In this document: in pieces, positions 36,469-44,966 of the stretch
How the letters are laid out: each line of letters starts with the position of its first letter
Numbering within the stretch: the stretch's first letter is position 1
Assembly: GCF_022788695.1 (NCBI RefSeq)
Contig: NZ_CP085159.1
Location: forward strand, 65,048 to 129,047
Reading direction: 5' to 3'
DNA: 64,000 nucleotides
Source: Pseudosulfitobacter sp. DSM 107133
GTDB lineage: Bacteria; Pseudomonadota; Alphaproteobacteria; Rhodobacterales; Rhodobacteraceae
The notes under the pieces: model-generated
Databases searched by the model: none
Seen by the model: only the letters and a program-made list of their open reading frames with translations
Told to the model about the DNA's origin: nothing
Translations under genes and position numbers: made by a program

Positions 36469-37944
36469 ATGAAGACGTTAACAGCGGTATCCGCCCTTGC
36501 CATCGCGGTATCAGGCATGGCGACAGCACAAGACCTGCCGCAGGCAGAAAATGATTGGTTCGTATCCGGCCAAGAGCGTCTGGCCGAAGAGTTGGCAAAA
36601 CTGCCCAATACCAACAGAGCCGTCAACATCATTTTGATGATCTCTGACGGCAACGGCGTTGGTACAAACTACGCATCGCGTCTGTTTGCAGGCCAGCAAG
36701 AGGGCGGCTTTGGTGATGAGTATGTTCAACCCCAGGAGGCCTTTCCAAACCTCGCTCTGGTCAAGACCTACAACGTTAATGCCCAGACGCCGGACAGCGC
36801 TGGAACAGGCACGGCCATGATGGCCGGGATCAAGACCAAGGCTGGCATCATCGGTGTGAATGAAAACGTGAACCGCGGCGACTGTTCGACGCTGCCGGGC
36901 AATACGGTTGCCTCCATGAACGAACTTATGAGTGAGATGGGAAAAGAAACCGGCATTGTCTCCACAGCGCGCATCACACATGCAACGCCGGCCTCGGCCT
37001 ATGCAAAGACAGTGGACCGCAATTTCGAGGCGTCAGTGCCTGAAGGTTGCGACACCCAGACTGACATTGCGACGCAGCTGATCGAGGCCATGCGTTCCGG
37101 GATGATCGACGTCGCTATGGGCGGCGGCATGCGCAACTTTCATGGTGACGAAGGCGGGCGCCGCGAAGACGGGGTCAATCTGATGGACGTAGCCCAAAGC
37201 GAACTAGGCGCTCATTTGGCGACCGATCAGGCGTCTTTCGAAAACACCCCTTTGGATGGGACCCCGATCCTCGGGCTGTTTGAAAGCAGCCACATGATGT
37301 ACGAAGCTGACCGCGAAGACGAACCCAGCCTGGCCGACATGACCGGTGCGGCCATCCAGGCGCTTCAGGCAAAATCGGGGGACAATGGCTACTTTCTTCA
37401 GGTCGAAGCGGGTCGCGTGGACCATGCCAACCACGGCGGTAACCTTGCACGCGCGGTACGTGACCAAAAGGCGTTCTCCGACGCCGTCGCGATCGCTGAT
37501 GAACTGACGGACGATGCCGACACCCTGATCATCGTGACGGCTGATCATGAACATGCGCTGGCCTTCAATGGTTATTGCGGGCGTGGGTCGGACATCCTTG
37601 GCCTGTGCATGGGCATCGACGGCGAAGGCGTGGCGCATACCGGGGAGCCCGAATTGGGAGCCGACAATAAGCCGTTCACCGTCGCAGGCTACCTGAACGG
37701 TGCGGGATCGGTTCTGACGGAACAAGCGGATGGTTCTTTCTTTGGTACGCGACCGGTGCTCACCGAAGAGGCCGCGACAGACCTGGACTATTTGCAGCAG
37801 GCGGTGGTTCCCAAGTCCTCCGAAACCCATTCGGGTGAGGATGTCGCCGCCTATGCCAAAGGCCCGTGGGCACACCTTGTCGATGGCACAATTGAACAGA
37901 ACATGATTTTTCACATCATGAACTATGCCGCGACGGCCGAATAA
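36469..37944 (+). CDS. Alkaline phosphatase (PhoA family)
   Basis: About 491 aa, secreted (signal MKTLTAVSALAIAVSGMATA). Family motifs: metal site DGNGVG, catalytic Ser in TPDSAGTGTAMMAG, VEAGRVDHANHGG and TADHEHAL, all Zn/Mg ligands. It liberates phosphate from organic esters in the periplasm. A Pho-box-like site lies in front and a strong terminator behind, so it is a single-gene unit. In a lead or cadmium locus the released phosphate could also precipitate metal (inference). Confidence 0.93.
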   Translation: MKTLTAVSALAIAVSGMATAQDLPQAENDWFVSGQERLAEELAKLPNTNRAVNIILMISDGNGVGTNYASRLFAGQQEGGFGDEYVQPQEAFPNLALVKTYNVNAQTPDSAGTGTAMMAGIKTKAGIIGVNENVNRGDCSTLPGNTVASMNELMSEMGKETGIVSTARITHATPASAYAKTVDRNFEASVPEGCDTQTDIATQLIEAMRSGMIDVAMGGGMRNFHGDEGGRREDGVNLMDVAQSELGAHLATDQASFENTPLDGTPILGLFESSHMMYEADREDEPSLADMTGAAIQALQAKSGDNGYFLQVEAGRVDHANHGGNLARAVRDQKAFSDAVAIADELTDDADTLIIVTADHEHALAFNGYCGRGSDILGLCMGIDGEGVAHTGEPELGADNKPFTVAGYLNGAGSVLTEQADGSFFGTRPVLTEEAATDLDYLQQAVVPKSSETHSGEDVAAYAKGPWAHLVDGTIEQNMIFHIMNYAATAE

Positions 37945-37964
37945 TCTGATTTGGTCTGATCACG

Positions 37965-38002
37965 ACATCCCCAAGAGTTCCGCTCTTGGGGATGTTTTGC
38001 TT
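37965..38002 (+). terminator. Rho-independent terminator of alkaline phosphatase gene
   Basis: Perfect 13-bp stem ACATCCCCAAGAG / CTCTTGGGGATGT (37965-37977 and 37983-37995) with a 5-base loop, followed by a T-rich stretch (TTTGCTTTTTC). Confidence 0.9.
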
Positions 38003-38197
38003 TTTCGGATGGAGACCAGGGAGATCCGTCCTGGGCTTAGTTTTTCTCGGAAAGTTGAAGAGATGAGTTGATGTAACTAGCTGTTTGATGGAGTAGTTTT
38101 GTGTTATCTCGCATCATACTTGGGCAAAATTTGGTTGCCACAGCGACTACACACCAACTGCATTCTACAAACCATCTTGACTCGGGCAGGCCGAGGA

Positions 38198-38418
38198 TAT
38201 CAGGTGCTCGGACTTGGTCCCAAAGCCGATTTGCGGCGGCGGGGTAAATGGGAACGCGGTAGGGACATCAAGTCCTGTCCTGATCCGAGACTGCCCACGC
38301 AACTGTGAGCGTTAGCTGCATTCCGAATACCACTGGAGAGATCCGGGAAGGTGAAATTGCAGCGATGAAGCGCGAGTCAGGAAACCTGCCAAGTACACTG
38401 TAACGCCTCTATGGAGGC
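38198..38418 (+). ncRNA. Cobalamin (B12) riboswitch controlling cbiM
   Basis: Ordered conserved blocks of the cobalamin element are visible: GGTAAATGGGAACGCGGT (38242-38259), ACTGCCCACGCAACTGTGAGC (38290-38310, quoted by position only beyond its core CCCACGCAACTGTGAGCG), CCACTGG, CCGGGAAGG, and the B12 box AGTCAGGAAACCTGCC at 38375-38390. A GCCTC-tatg-GAGGC hairpin at 38405-38418 follows and may be the expression platform. The cbiM start is 34 bp further on. The 508-bp space between the phosphatase and cbiM is otherwise only a terminator. Confidence 0.92.
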
Positions 38419-38451
38419 ATCTTGCACGATGGGTGCAGAAGGAACGAAATT

Positions 38452-39132
38452 ATGCATATCGAACCTGGCGTCGTGGACGGCGCAAAAATTGTACTGGGGA
38501 CTGCGACCGGTGTTGCTTCGGTTGGGATCGTCGCCAAGCTCGCTGTTGATCACGTGAAGCAGAACGGCAACATCTTAGCTTTGGCCGGACGCTCCGCTGC
38601 GGCAAGCGCGATGGTGCTAGGATTCTTTGAATTTCTGCCGCATCCACCTGTTGGCGTGTCAGAAGTACATTTGATACTTGGAACCACACTTTTCCTGATC
38701 CTCGGCACAGTTCCAACAGCTATTGGTCTGATCTTTGGTCTTGTAGCGCAAAGCTTCCTGTTTTCACCTTCCGACATTCCGCAATTGGGAATGAACCTGA
38801 CCACGCTTATTCTGCCAGTTTTGGCAATGACCGCATTGGCACGAAGGATTATCCCGGCCGACACGCCGTACACCGAGGTTTCCTACACTCAAGCAGCAAA
38901 GCTATCTGCGGTGTTCCAAGGTGGCATTGTGGCGTGGGTGGCCTTCTGGGTTTTCTACGGACAGGGCTTTACCGCGGAGACCTTGGCAAACGCGGGAGCA
39001 TTCGCGTCGGTCTACATCATCGTTGTTTTGCTTGAACCCATCATTGACCTTGGTGCTCTGGCTTTGGCAAAGACATTCCGGAGGTTCGAGAAAACAGGCC
39101 TTCCGCACGCCCGGCTCTATCAACCCGCCTAA
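38452..39132 (+). CDS. cbiM: CbiM-type cobalt transport permease (solo)
   Basis: About 226 aa, six to seven helices. The mature N-terminus MHIEPG places His2 next to the start Met, the metal-coordinating N-terminal motif of CbiM/NikM S-components. ATG 38452 was chosen for this reason and because AAGGAA lies upstream; the frame to 38422 would bury His2. No cbiN, cbiQ or cbiO is adjacent. B12-riboswitch control supports cobalt uptake. Confidence 0.88.
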   Translation: MHIEPGVVDGAKIVLGTATGVASVGIVAKLAVDHVKQNGNILALAGRSAAASAMVLGFFEFLPHPPVGVSEVHLILGTTLFLILGTVPTAIGLIFGLVAQSFLFSPSDIPQLGMNLTTLILPVLAMTALARRIIPADTPYTEVSYTQAAKLSAVFQGGIVAWVAFWVFYGQGFTAETLANAGAFASVYIIVVLLEPIIDLGALALAKTFRRFEKTGLPHARLYQPA

Positions 39133-39204
39133 GGTAAAAGCAGCCATGTACGACCGACCATTGTCGTTTTACACACCGTTTTGGATTGCGAGCAATTGGC
39201 GCGA

Positions 39205-39633
39205 CTATGCGCCGATTGCATCGTGGTCGGTCAGACACTCTGAGTGATCGCGCAAGACCTCGAGAACCTTACAATCCGCGGTATTGCCTCCACTGCATTC
39301 GTGGATCATGCGCTTCAGTTCGGTCTGCAGCGCTTTCAAGCGATCCATCCGCAATTCGACCTGTTTGAGTTGTCGACGAGCGATGGAGTCGGCCTCGTGG
39401 CAAGATCGATCCGGATTGTCGCTAAGATCAAGTAGCTCGCGGATCGCCTCCAGCGGAAATCCCAACTGGCGCGCGTGTCGAATAAATGACAAGCGGTCGA
39501 CTTCGGCGTCACCGTAACGCCGTTGCCCCCCTTCTGTGCGACCCGGTTCGGGCATCAACCCGATCTGTTCGTAATACCGGATGGTCTGAACTTTTGTTCC
39601 GGTCTTCTTTCCCAAACTTCCAATTGTAAGCAT
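39205..39633 (-). CDS. Divalent-metal MerR regulator (CadR/PbrR/ZntR type)
   Basis: About 142 aa. Helix-turn-helix IGSLGKKTGTKVQTIRYYEQ. Cys78 (DRSCHEAD) marks a divalent sensor, where CueR has Ser. Metal-loop Cys113 and Cys121 lie in HECSGGNTADC, and an extra Cys133 lies in the tail, a combination like Pb/Cd/Zn sensors. ATG 39633 has GGAGG 5 bp upstream. The gene is surrounded by promoters bearing one operator type, so it is the likely regulon controller. Exact metal cannot be read from sequence. Confidence 0.88.
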   Translation of the reverse strand: MLTIGSLGKKTGTKVQTIRYYEQIGLMPEPGRTEGGQRRYGDAEVDRLSFIRHARQLGFPLEAIRELLDLSDNPDRSCHEADSIARRQLKQVELRMDRLKALQTELKRMIHECSGGNTADCKVLEVLRDHSECLTDHDAIGA

Positions 39634-39644
39634 GTGACCTCCAT

Positions 39645-39670
39645 ATCTATAGTGTTGGTAGCTATAGCTA
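39645..39670. promoter_or_regulatory. Inverted repeat at the MerR regulator start
   Basis: CTATAG-tgttggtag-CTATAG lies just upstream of the divergent regulator's ribosome site. It probably mediates autoregulation, and sits about 70 bp from the forward operator at 39738. Confidence 0.5.
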
Positions 39671-39737
39671 TTGGCATGCACAAGCCACTGGTCTGTTCAC
39701 GGGTCCGTGACAAACCGCCTCTGTGCCAAGAAACAGC

Positions 39738-39768
39738 TTGAACCTCTAGCAGCTAGAACATTTAGAAT
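39738..39768 (+). promoter_or_regulatory. CadR/PbrR-type operator-promoter of envelope operon
   Basis: TTGAAC (39738-39743), 19 bp, TAGAAT (39763-39768). Spacer dyad CTCTAG-cag-CTAGAA. The -10 is nearly consensus and the leader to ATG 39806 is about 30 nt. Confidence 0.8.
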
Positions 39769-39805
39769 TCACGAAAAATGGGCGGAATCGGGCGCAAAAC
39801 GACCA

Positions 39806-40402
39806 ATGAGATTATCTGCGTTACAAAAAGTGCTTTGGGGACTCGCTGCGATCGCGATCGTGGGGTTCGTCTGGCTGCAAGTTTCTACCAGAGTCGAACA
39901 GCGCGCTTATGAGCCCGCGTTCCGGGCGGATTTCGAACTGACCGATCATAATGGGATGGTCCAAACAGACGAATATCTCGCAGGGCGCTGGATGCTCGTT
40001 TTCTTTGGCTTTGCGAATTGCCCCGACGTGTGCCCCACAACTCTGGCGGAGGTAGCCGCTGTGATGGACGGGCTCGGCTCCGATGCGACACAAGTCCAGC
40101 CGCTTTTTATCTCGATTGATCCAGAACGCGACACGCCGCAAGCGCTTGCTGAGTTTATCCCATATTTTGACGCAAACATCATCGGACTGACAGGCACCGC
40201 TGATCAAATTGAGAGAACGTCCAAGACATTTCGCATCTACTACGAAAAGATTGAGGAAGCCGCTTCGCCCGACGGATACACGATGGGGCATTCGTCTCAG
40301 CTGTTTCTCTTTGATCCGCAAGGCGGATATGTCGGTGCCTGGACATATGGCACGCCGGCAGAGGAGATCCTTGCCGATCTGAAGGCGCGGATGTCGATAT
40401 GA
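39806..40402 (+). CDS. SCO1/SenC-family copper protein (1)
   Basis: About 198 aa. N-terminal membrane anchor (WGLAAIAIVGFVWLQ) and thioredoxin fold with CPDVCP (FFGFANCPDVCPTTL), plus a distal His in GHSSQLFLFD. SCO proteins deliver copper to the CuA site of cytochrome oxidase or act as thiol reductants. First gene of a ten-gene operon; the next start overlaps by 4 bp. Confidence 0.92.
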   Translation: MRLSALQKVLWGLAAIAIVGFVWLQVSTRVEQRAYEPAFRADFELTDHNGMVQTDEYLAGRWMLVFFGFANCPDVCPTTLAEVAAVMDGLGSDATQVQPLFISIDPERDTPQALAEFIPYFDANIIGLTGTADQIERTSKTFRIYYEKIEEAASPDGYTMGHSSQLFLFDPQGGYVGAWTYGTPAEEILADLKARMSI

Positions 40403-40824
40403 GCCGGGTGATGTCAAAAGAGACGGCTTTGACCGCCGCGTGGATCGTCGCTTTGGGGAGTTCCTTGGCCGTGCTCTATATCGGTGAGGTTCTGGGGCAG
40501 GCTCCGTGCAATCTGTGCTGGTTTCAGCGTGCGTTTATGTTCCCTCTGGCCGTCCTTCTGGGCCTTGGTCTGTGGTTCGAGGATCATCGGGTCGGTCGCT
40601 ACGGCGTTGCGCTTGCCCTCGGTGGCGCTGCCATCGCGCTTTGGCATCTTGGTCTCTATACTGGAGTTCTGCCCGAGCCGATCCAACCCTGCACGGCGAC
40701 TGGCCCGTCCTGCACCGGCGACAATCAGCTGTTTCTTGGAATCCCTATCCCGCTGTTGGCGCTGATTGCCTTTGCGTTTATCGGGTTCTTGTCATTTTTC
40801 TCTCTGAAGGAGCCGCGCGCGTGA
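40399..40824 (+). CDS. dsbB: Disulfide bond formation protein DsbB
   Basis: About 141 aa, four helices. Quinone-side pair CNLC (QAPCNLCWFQR) and DsbA-reacting pair in PCTATGPSC. It re-oxidises the DsbA-like partner using quinone. Overlaps both neighbours by 4 bp, so translation is coupled to SCO and DsbA. Confidence 0.93.
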   Translation: MSRVMSKETALTAAWIVALGSSLAVLYIGEVLGQAPCNLCWFQRAFMFPLAVLLGLGLWFEDHRVGRYGVALALGGAAIALWHLGLYTGVLPEPIQPCTATGPSCTGDNQLFLGIPIPLLALIAFAFIGFLSFFSLKEPRA

Positions 40825-41480
40825 AAAACAAATCTCTAGTTCTATCGGTCTTACTTGTCGGCCTTGCAGTCTTTGCCGCCGCCGTTTGGTATCAGTCCCG
40901 CCCCGCCCCGGTCGCTCAGGTCGAACCGGTCCAGCCCGAGGTCGCAGAAGCATTGATGCGTCCCTACTCCCCCATCATGGGACCGAAAGACGCGCCCGTG
41001 ACAATCGTAGAGTTCTTCGACCCTGCGTGCGAAGCCTGTCGGGCATTCTACCCAGTGATCAAGGAGATCATGGCGGAGCACGGCGATCAGGTTCGCGTCG
41101 TTCTGCGATACACGCCATTTCATGGCGCCGCTTCCGAAGAAGCGATCAGGGTGATGGAAGCCGCGCGCATGCAGGACGTATATATTCCGGTCAAAGAAGC
41201 GATCCTCGAATTTCAGCCACGATGGGCATCCCACGGTGAACCAGCGCCCGGATTGATCCTTGGCATTGCAGAGCAGGCCGGTCTGAACGTAGAAGTCGCA
41301 AAAAACCAGATGAAAGCGCCCCAGACGCTCGCAATCCTTAATCAGGATCGTGCGGATGTGGAGACAATGGGCGTGCGTCAGACACCAACGTTCTATGTGA
41401 ATGGCAAACCGCTTGACCCGTTCGGAGCCGACGAGCTGCGCGCCTTGGTTGCGGCCGAAGTCGCGGCGGCCGGGTCGTGA
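40821..41480 (+). CDS. DsbA-family thiol oxidoreductase
   Basis: About 219 aa from GTG 40821, overlapping the dsbB stop (GTGA). N-terminal anchor (VLSVLLVGLAVFAAAVWY) and thioredoxin fold with CEAC in FFDPACEACRAFYP and cis-Pro region GVRQTPTFYVNG. CEAC is an unusual active-site pair, expected to alter redox potential. Partner of the preceding DsbB. Confidence 0.9.
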   Translation: MKNKSLVLSVLLVGLAVFAAAVWYQSRPAPVAQVEPVQPEVAEALMRPYSPIMGPKDAPVTIVEFFDPACEACRAFYPVIKEIMAEHGDQVRVVLRYTPFHGAASEEAIRVMEAARMQDVYIPVKEAILEFQPRWASHGEPAPGLILGIAEQAGLNVEVAKNQMKAPQTLAILNQDRADVETMGVRQTPTFYVNGKPLDPFGADELRALVAAEVAAAGS

Positions 41481-41508
41481 TCAGAAGACTGATTTTAGGA
41501 GCAAACCT

Positions 41509-41973
41509 TTGAAATCAACCGTTGCAGCCATCGCACTTGCATTCAGTGTGTTTGTCGGATTACCGACCACCTCTTTCGCTGGCTCTGAGGATATTGTCGT
41601 TGAAGACGCATGGGCCCGCGCGTCCATCGGCATCAACCGTCCAGGTGCGGCCTACATGACACTGCGCAATACGGGGACCGATCCAGTGACACTGGTGGAG
41701 CTGGAAACGCCGCTCGCCATGATGCCTGACATTCATGAGACCAAGACCGACGCAAATGGCGTCAGTTCCATGGGCCCAGTCGGTGAAATCACCATCCCAG
41801 CGGGCGAAAGTGTCGCGCTTGAGCCAGGTGGCATGCATGCCATGCTGATGCGATTGCAAACCAAGATGGTGGAAGGCGAGACCTTTCCGCTGAGACTGAA
41901 CTTTGCCGATGGCGGGACGCTGACCGTTGATGTTCCTATTCTTGGTATTGCGGCGCGTGGGCCTGAGGGGTGA
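41509..41973 (+). CDS. Periplasmic copper chaperone PCuAC
   Basis: About 154 aa starting at TTG 41509 with AGGA 8 bp upstream; the longer frame overlaps the dsbA gene. Signal peptide, then a cupredoxin-like fold with the Cu(I) motif: His in PDIHETK, Met 12 residues later, and HAM after a further 21 residues (PGGMHAMLM). It hands copper to SCO or the CuA site. Flanked by two SCO genes. Confidence 0.9.
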   Translation: MKSTVAAIALAFSVFVGLPTTSFAGSEDIVVEDAWARASIGINRPGAAYMTLRNTGTDPVTLVELETPLAMMPDIHETKTDANGVSSMGPVGEITIPAGESVALEPGGMHAMLMRLQTKMVEGETFPLRLNFADGGTLTVDVPILGIAARGPEG

Positions 41974-42596
41974 TGAGCCGACGCAACCTCTTCACCTATG
42001 GTGCCGCAGTCACCGTCGCGCTTGCGCTCGCGCTGTTCATCGGCTGGTGGCGTGTGGACGGTCCCGGCGCGCCTGAACCGGTGGCTCAGCGACCTTTGCC
42101 GCTTACCCAGATGGAATTCCAGATGACTGATCAAGGCGGTGAAACTGTCGGACCTGCGTCGCTTCTGGGCAATCCATCCATGGTGTTTTTTGGCTTTACA
42201 TACTGCCCCGATGTTTGCCCCACCACATTGTCGGATATCTCTGGCTGGCTTGACGATCTTGGGGAAGCCGTCGCGGAGATGAATGTCGTGTTCATCACGG
42301 TCGATCCGGAGCGCGACACCGTGGACGCCATGGCAGAGTATGTCAGCTATTTTCACCCAGCGATCCAAGGCTGGAGTGGGACGCTGGAAGAGACAGCACG
42401 CGCTGCTGAAGGTTTCCGTGCGAGCTATGAGAAGGTCGCGACAGACGGCGACTATACGATGAACCACACGGCGAGCGTTTTTCTCTTCGATGCTGAGGGA
42501 CAGTTTGCGAGCATCATCGATTACCATGAACCGCGAGAATTCGCAGCGCCGAAGATCCGCCGTGTTCTCGCAAGAGCAGAAGAAGAAACGTCATGA
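41973..42596 (+). CDS. SCO1/SenC-family copper protein (2)
   Basis: About 207 aa. Membrane anchor (LFTYGAAVTVALALALFIGWW), thioredoxin fold with CPDVCP (FFGFTYCPDVCPTTL) and a distal His in MNHTASVFLFD. ATG 41973 overlaps the PCuAC stop. It shares the motif layout with the SCO at 39806 but differs along its length, so the operon carries two SCO versions. Confidence 0.92.
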   Translation: MSRRNLFTYGAAVTVALALALFIGWWRVDGPGAPEPVAQRPLPLTQMEFQMTDQGGETVGPASLLGNPSMVFFGFTYCPDVCPTTLSDISGWLDDLGEAVAEMNVVFITVDPERDTVDAMAEYVSYFHPAIQGWSGTLEETARAAEGFRASYEKVATDGDYTMNHTASVFLFDAEGQFASIIDYHEPREFAAPKIRRVLARAEEETS

Positions 42597-43966
42597 AATT
42601 GAGATACCTTGCCGTCGGCGTCGCAGCGGCAGGCGTTGCTGTCGCGTTGATAATGGGGCTCCCGACCAATTGGAAAATGGCACCTGTCCCGGAAGCGCTT
42701 GTTGCGGTGTCTGATTGGCAGCCCGCGCCGTTGCAGAGCCCGGCAATGCGAACTCAACCGCTGATGCCCTTCGAGCTAACGGTTGTTAGATCGGACACAG
42801 TCGCTTGGGCACCAGAACCGCCATCGCGTCCAGTCCTTGATGTGGCTTTGCCAGAGACCAAACCTCCAATGGAGATGTGGTCGGGCAGTTTGTCCTCAGG
42901 TGAAACCCTGGACGCCTTGCTATCCAAAGCAGGCCTCTCTGCACCCGATCGCGCCGAGGTGGCGCTGGCGCTGGCCGCGGAATATGACCTGCGCAAGCTC
43001 AAACCGGGATATGGGATTGAGGTTGAAACGTCGCTTTCGGGGTCGCTCAGACGGGTGGTATTGTCCGTCGACGCAGGCGTGCAAATCGAAGCCGTGTTTG
43101 CAGATGAGATTGCCATACGGAAGATCGTGCCTGAGCCCGACCTGGTTCTGCGTGCGGCGGACACGACGGTGGGAACCTCGATCTTTGCAACCCTTGCATC
43201 GGCAGATATTCCGGCGCAATTTGCCGTAGACTTGGCTGAGATGTTGGGCGGGACTGTCGATTTCCGACGTGATCTGAAAGGCGGCGAGCGGCTACAGTTG
43301 ATGTGGCGCGAGGACACGCTCGGCGACCAGGTTATCAGACAGCCTCGCCTGTCTTTCGCCGCGCTGGCCATAGATGAAACCCTCTATGAAATCGTGTGGC
43401 CTGACGACAAATCCGGAAACGCGACGATTTTTGTTGATGGGGAATTGCTACGGGTGTTTGCACAACCCGTGAAGGGCGCGCGGCTGAGTTCGGTATACGG
43501 CAATCGCAGGCACCCGGTTTTTGGGGATGTGCGCATGCACACCGGGGTTGATTTTGCGGCGCCCCAAGGGACGCCAGTCTACGCAACGGCACCGGGCCGC
43601 ATCTCGTTTATTGGGCGGCGCGGCGGCTATGGGCGCGTGGTCGAGATCGCGCATGGTTCCGACACCATGACCCGCTATGCGCATTTGAGTTCTACGCCTG
43701 AAGGTCTCTCCATCGGGGACCGGGTTGCCGCAGGCGACATGATCGGCCGCGTTGGCGCCACAGGCACGGCGACCGGTCCAAACCTGCATTATGAAGTGCG
43801 CGTAGATGGCCGTCCGACAGATCCGATGTCAGAAGAACGGCTTGCCGAAGTGGCAAGCGCAGAAGGAACCAATTCAGACATTGTGTCGCGCCTTGAAGAC
43901 AGCCGAGCGCAGTTTTCAGGATTGCTGGACACCGACGTCGCCACCGCGACATCAGAAAGGCTCTAG
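42593..43966 (+). CDS. M23 (LytM) murein endopeptidase
   Basis: About 457 aa. N-terminal hydrophobic anchor, a middle region similar to LysM/OapA-type linkers (SSGETLDALLSKAGL), then an M23 domain with Zn ligands in MHTGVDFAAP and NLHYEVRVDG. It cleaves peptidoglycan cross-bridges. Overlaps the second SCO gene by 4 bp. A hydrolase beside several transpeptidase genes suggests wall remodelling. Confidence 0.9.
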   Translation: MKLRYLAVGVAAAGVAVALIMGLPTNWKMAPVPEALVAVSDWQPAPLQSPAMRTQPLMPFELTVVRSDTVAWAPEPPSRPVLDVALPETKPPMEMWSGSLSSGETLDALLSKAGLSAPDRAEVALALAAEYDLRKLKPGYGIEVETSLSGSLRRVVLSVDAGVQIEAVFADEIAIRKIVPEPDLVLRAADTTVGTSIFATLASADIPAQFAVDLAEMLGGTVDFRRDLKGGERLQLMWREDTLGDQVIRQPRLSFAALAIDETLYEIVWPDDKSGNATIFVDGELLRVFAQPVKGARLSSVYGNRRHPVFGDVRMHTGVDFAAPQGTPVYATAPGRISFIGRRGGYGRVVEIAHGSDTMTRYAHLSSTPEGLSIGDRVAAGDMIGRVGATGTATGPNLHYEVRVDGRPTDPMSEERLAEVASAEGTNSDIVSRLEDSRAQFSGLLDTDVATATSERL

Positions 43967-43969
43967 AAC

Positions 43970-44419
43970 ATGAGACAACTATCGCTCGCAATTGCCTTCT
44001 TCCTCGGGCTCGCCACCCAGGCGCTCGCTGAAACCACGCCGATTGAGGTTAATAAGACAAATGGCTGCGGTTGCTGCCTTGCGTGGATGGAGCACCTCGA
44101 AGAATACGGTTTTGCACCCACCGACGAAGATATGTTCGCCGGGCTTCTCGTCCGCTTCAAACTCGACAATGGCGTTCCGCAACGTATGGTGTCCTGTCAC
44201 ACGGGTCTCATCGATGGGTACGTGATCGAGGGCCATGTGCCCGCAGATGATATTCGCAGGTTGCTCAGCGAGAGACCGGACGCTGTCGGCCTCGCGGTGC
44301 CAGGGATGCCGCTTGGCTCCCCCGGCATGGACCAGAGCCGCTGGCGCGAAGCTTATGACGTGTTTCTCATCAACAACGATGGAACGACGGAAGTGTTTGC
44401 CAGCTATCCCGGCGATTGA
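43970..44419 (+). CDS. DUF411 metal-binding protein (second copy)
   Basis: About 149 aa. Signal peptide, Cys cluster in TNGCGCCLAWMEHL, MVSCHTGLIDGY, EGHVPADDIRRLL and PGMPLGSPGM. Clearly paralogous to the protein at 14264, but here controlled by a divalent-metal operator, showing that the family is not confined to copper induction in this region. Starts 3 bp after the M23 gene. Confidence 0.9.
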   Translation: MRQLSLAIAFFLGLATQALAETTPIEVNKTNGCGCCLAWMEHLEEYGFAPTDEDMFAGLLVRFKLDNGVPQRMVSCHTGLIDGYVIEGHVPADDIRRLLSERPDAVGLAVPGMPLGSPGMDQSRWREAYDVFLINNDGTTEVFASYPGD

Positions 44420-44495
44420 GGGCTCGCACTATTCAATTCAAAGACGCCCATTCCCGCGTCACTTTGCGGTCCCTGGGCAGCGTGAAGGCCAGAGC

Positions 44496-44966
44496 ATGAA
44501 ACACACGATAACTCTCGGGCTGGTGAGCACACTCAGTGCTGTCGTCGTGGATCAGGCGAGTAAAATGGCTGTCGTCGCAAACGCTTCTACACTGAGCTCC
44601 GGTGTTTCCGTCTTTCCTGGTTTCAATCTAGTCTACCATCGCAATGATGGCGTGACTTTTGGTCTGTTAAATGGTGCGCCATGGTGGGGGCTAGTATTAC
44701 TGGCAACGGTTGTATGCCTATGGCTCGTAGTCCTGATGTTCAGAACGAAAGAAGAGGGCGAGGCCGTGGCCCATGGCCTGATCATTGGCGGAGCCTTGGG
44801 GAATGTTATTGATCGGATCAGAGTAGGCTCCGTCACCGATTTTCTGGACTTTTATGTTTGGGATCTGCATTGGCCAGCCTTCAACCTCGCAGACACCGCT
44901 ATTTTTTGCGGTGTCGCCCTGCTGCTGGCCTGGCCTGGGTTGAAAAGAACCCAACCCGAGCAATGA
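44496..44966 (+). CDS. lspA: Lipoprotein signal peptidase LspA (1)
   Basis: About 156 aa, four helices. Catalytic Asp pair in GNVIDRIRVG and FNLADTAIF. It cleaves prolipoprotein signal peptides. An accessory copy, since a second is at 56852. LspA-like genes are known companions of lead resistance (pbrC). ATG 44496 was chosen; the next gene overlaps its stop (ATGA). Confidence 0.94.
   Translation: MKHTITLGLVSTLSAVVVDQASKMAVVANASTLSSGVSVFPGFNLVYHRNDGVTFGLLNGAPWWGLVLLATVVCLWLVVLMFRTKEEGEAVAHGLIIGGALGNVIDRIRVGSVTDFLDFYVWDLHWPAFNLADTAIFCGVALLLAWPGLKRTQPEQ

Noticed and set aside
38099..38308. 69-codon plus-strand frame before cbiM
   Set aside because: It runs into the cobalamin riboswitch, has no ribosome site and no protein-like composition.
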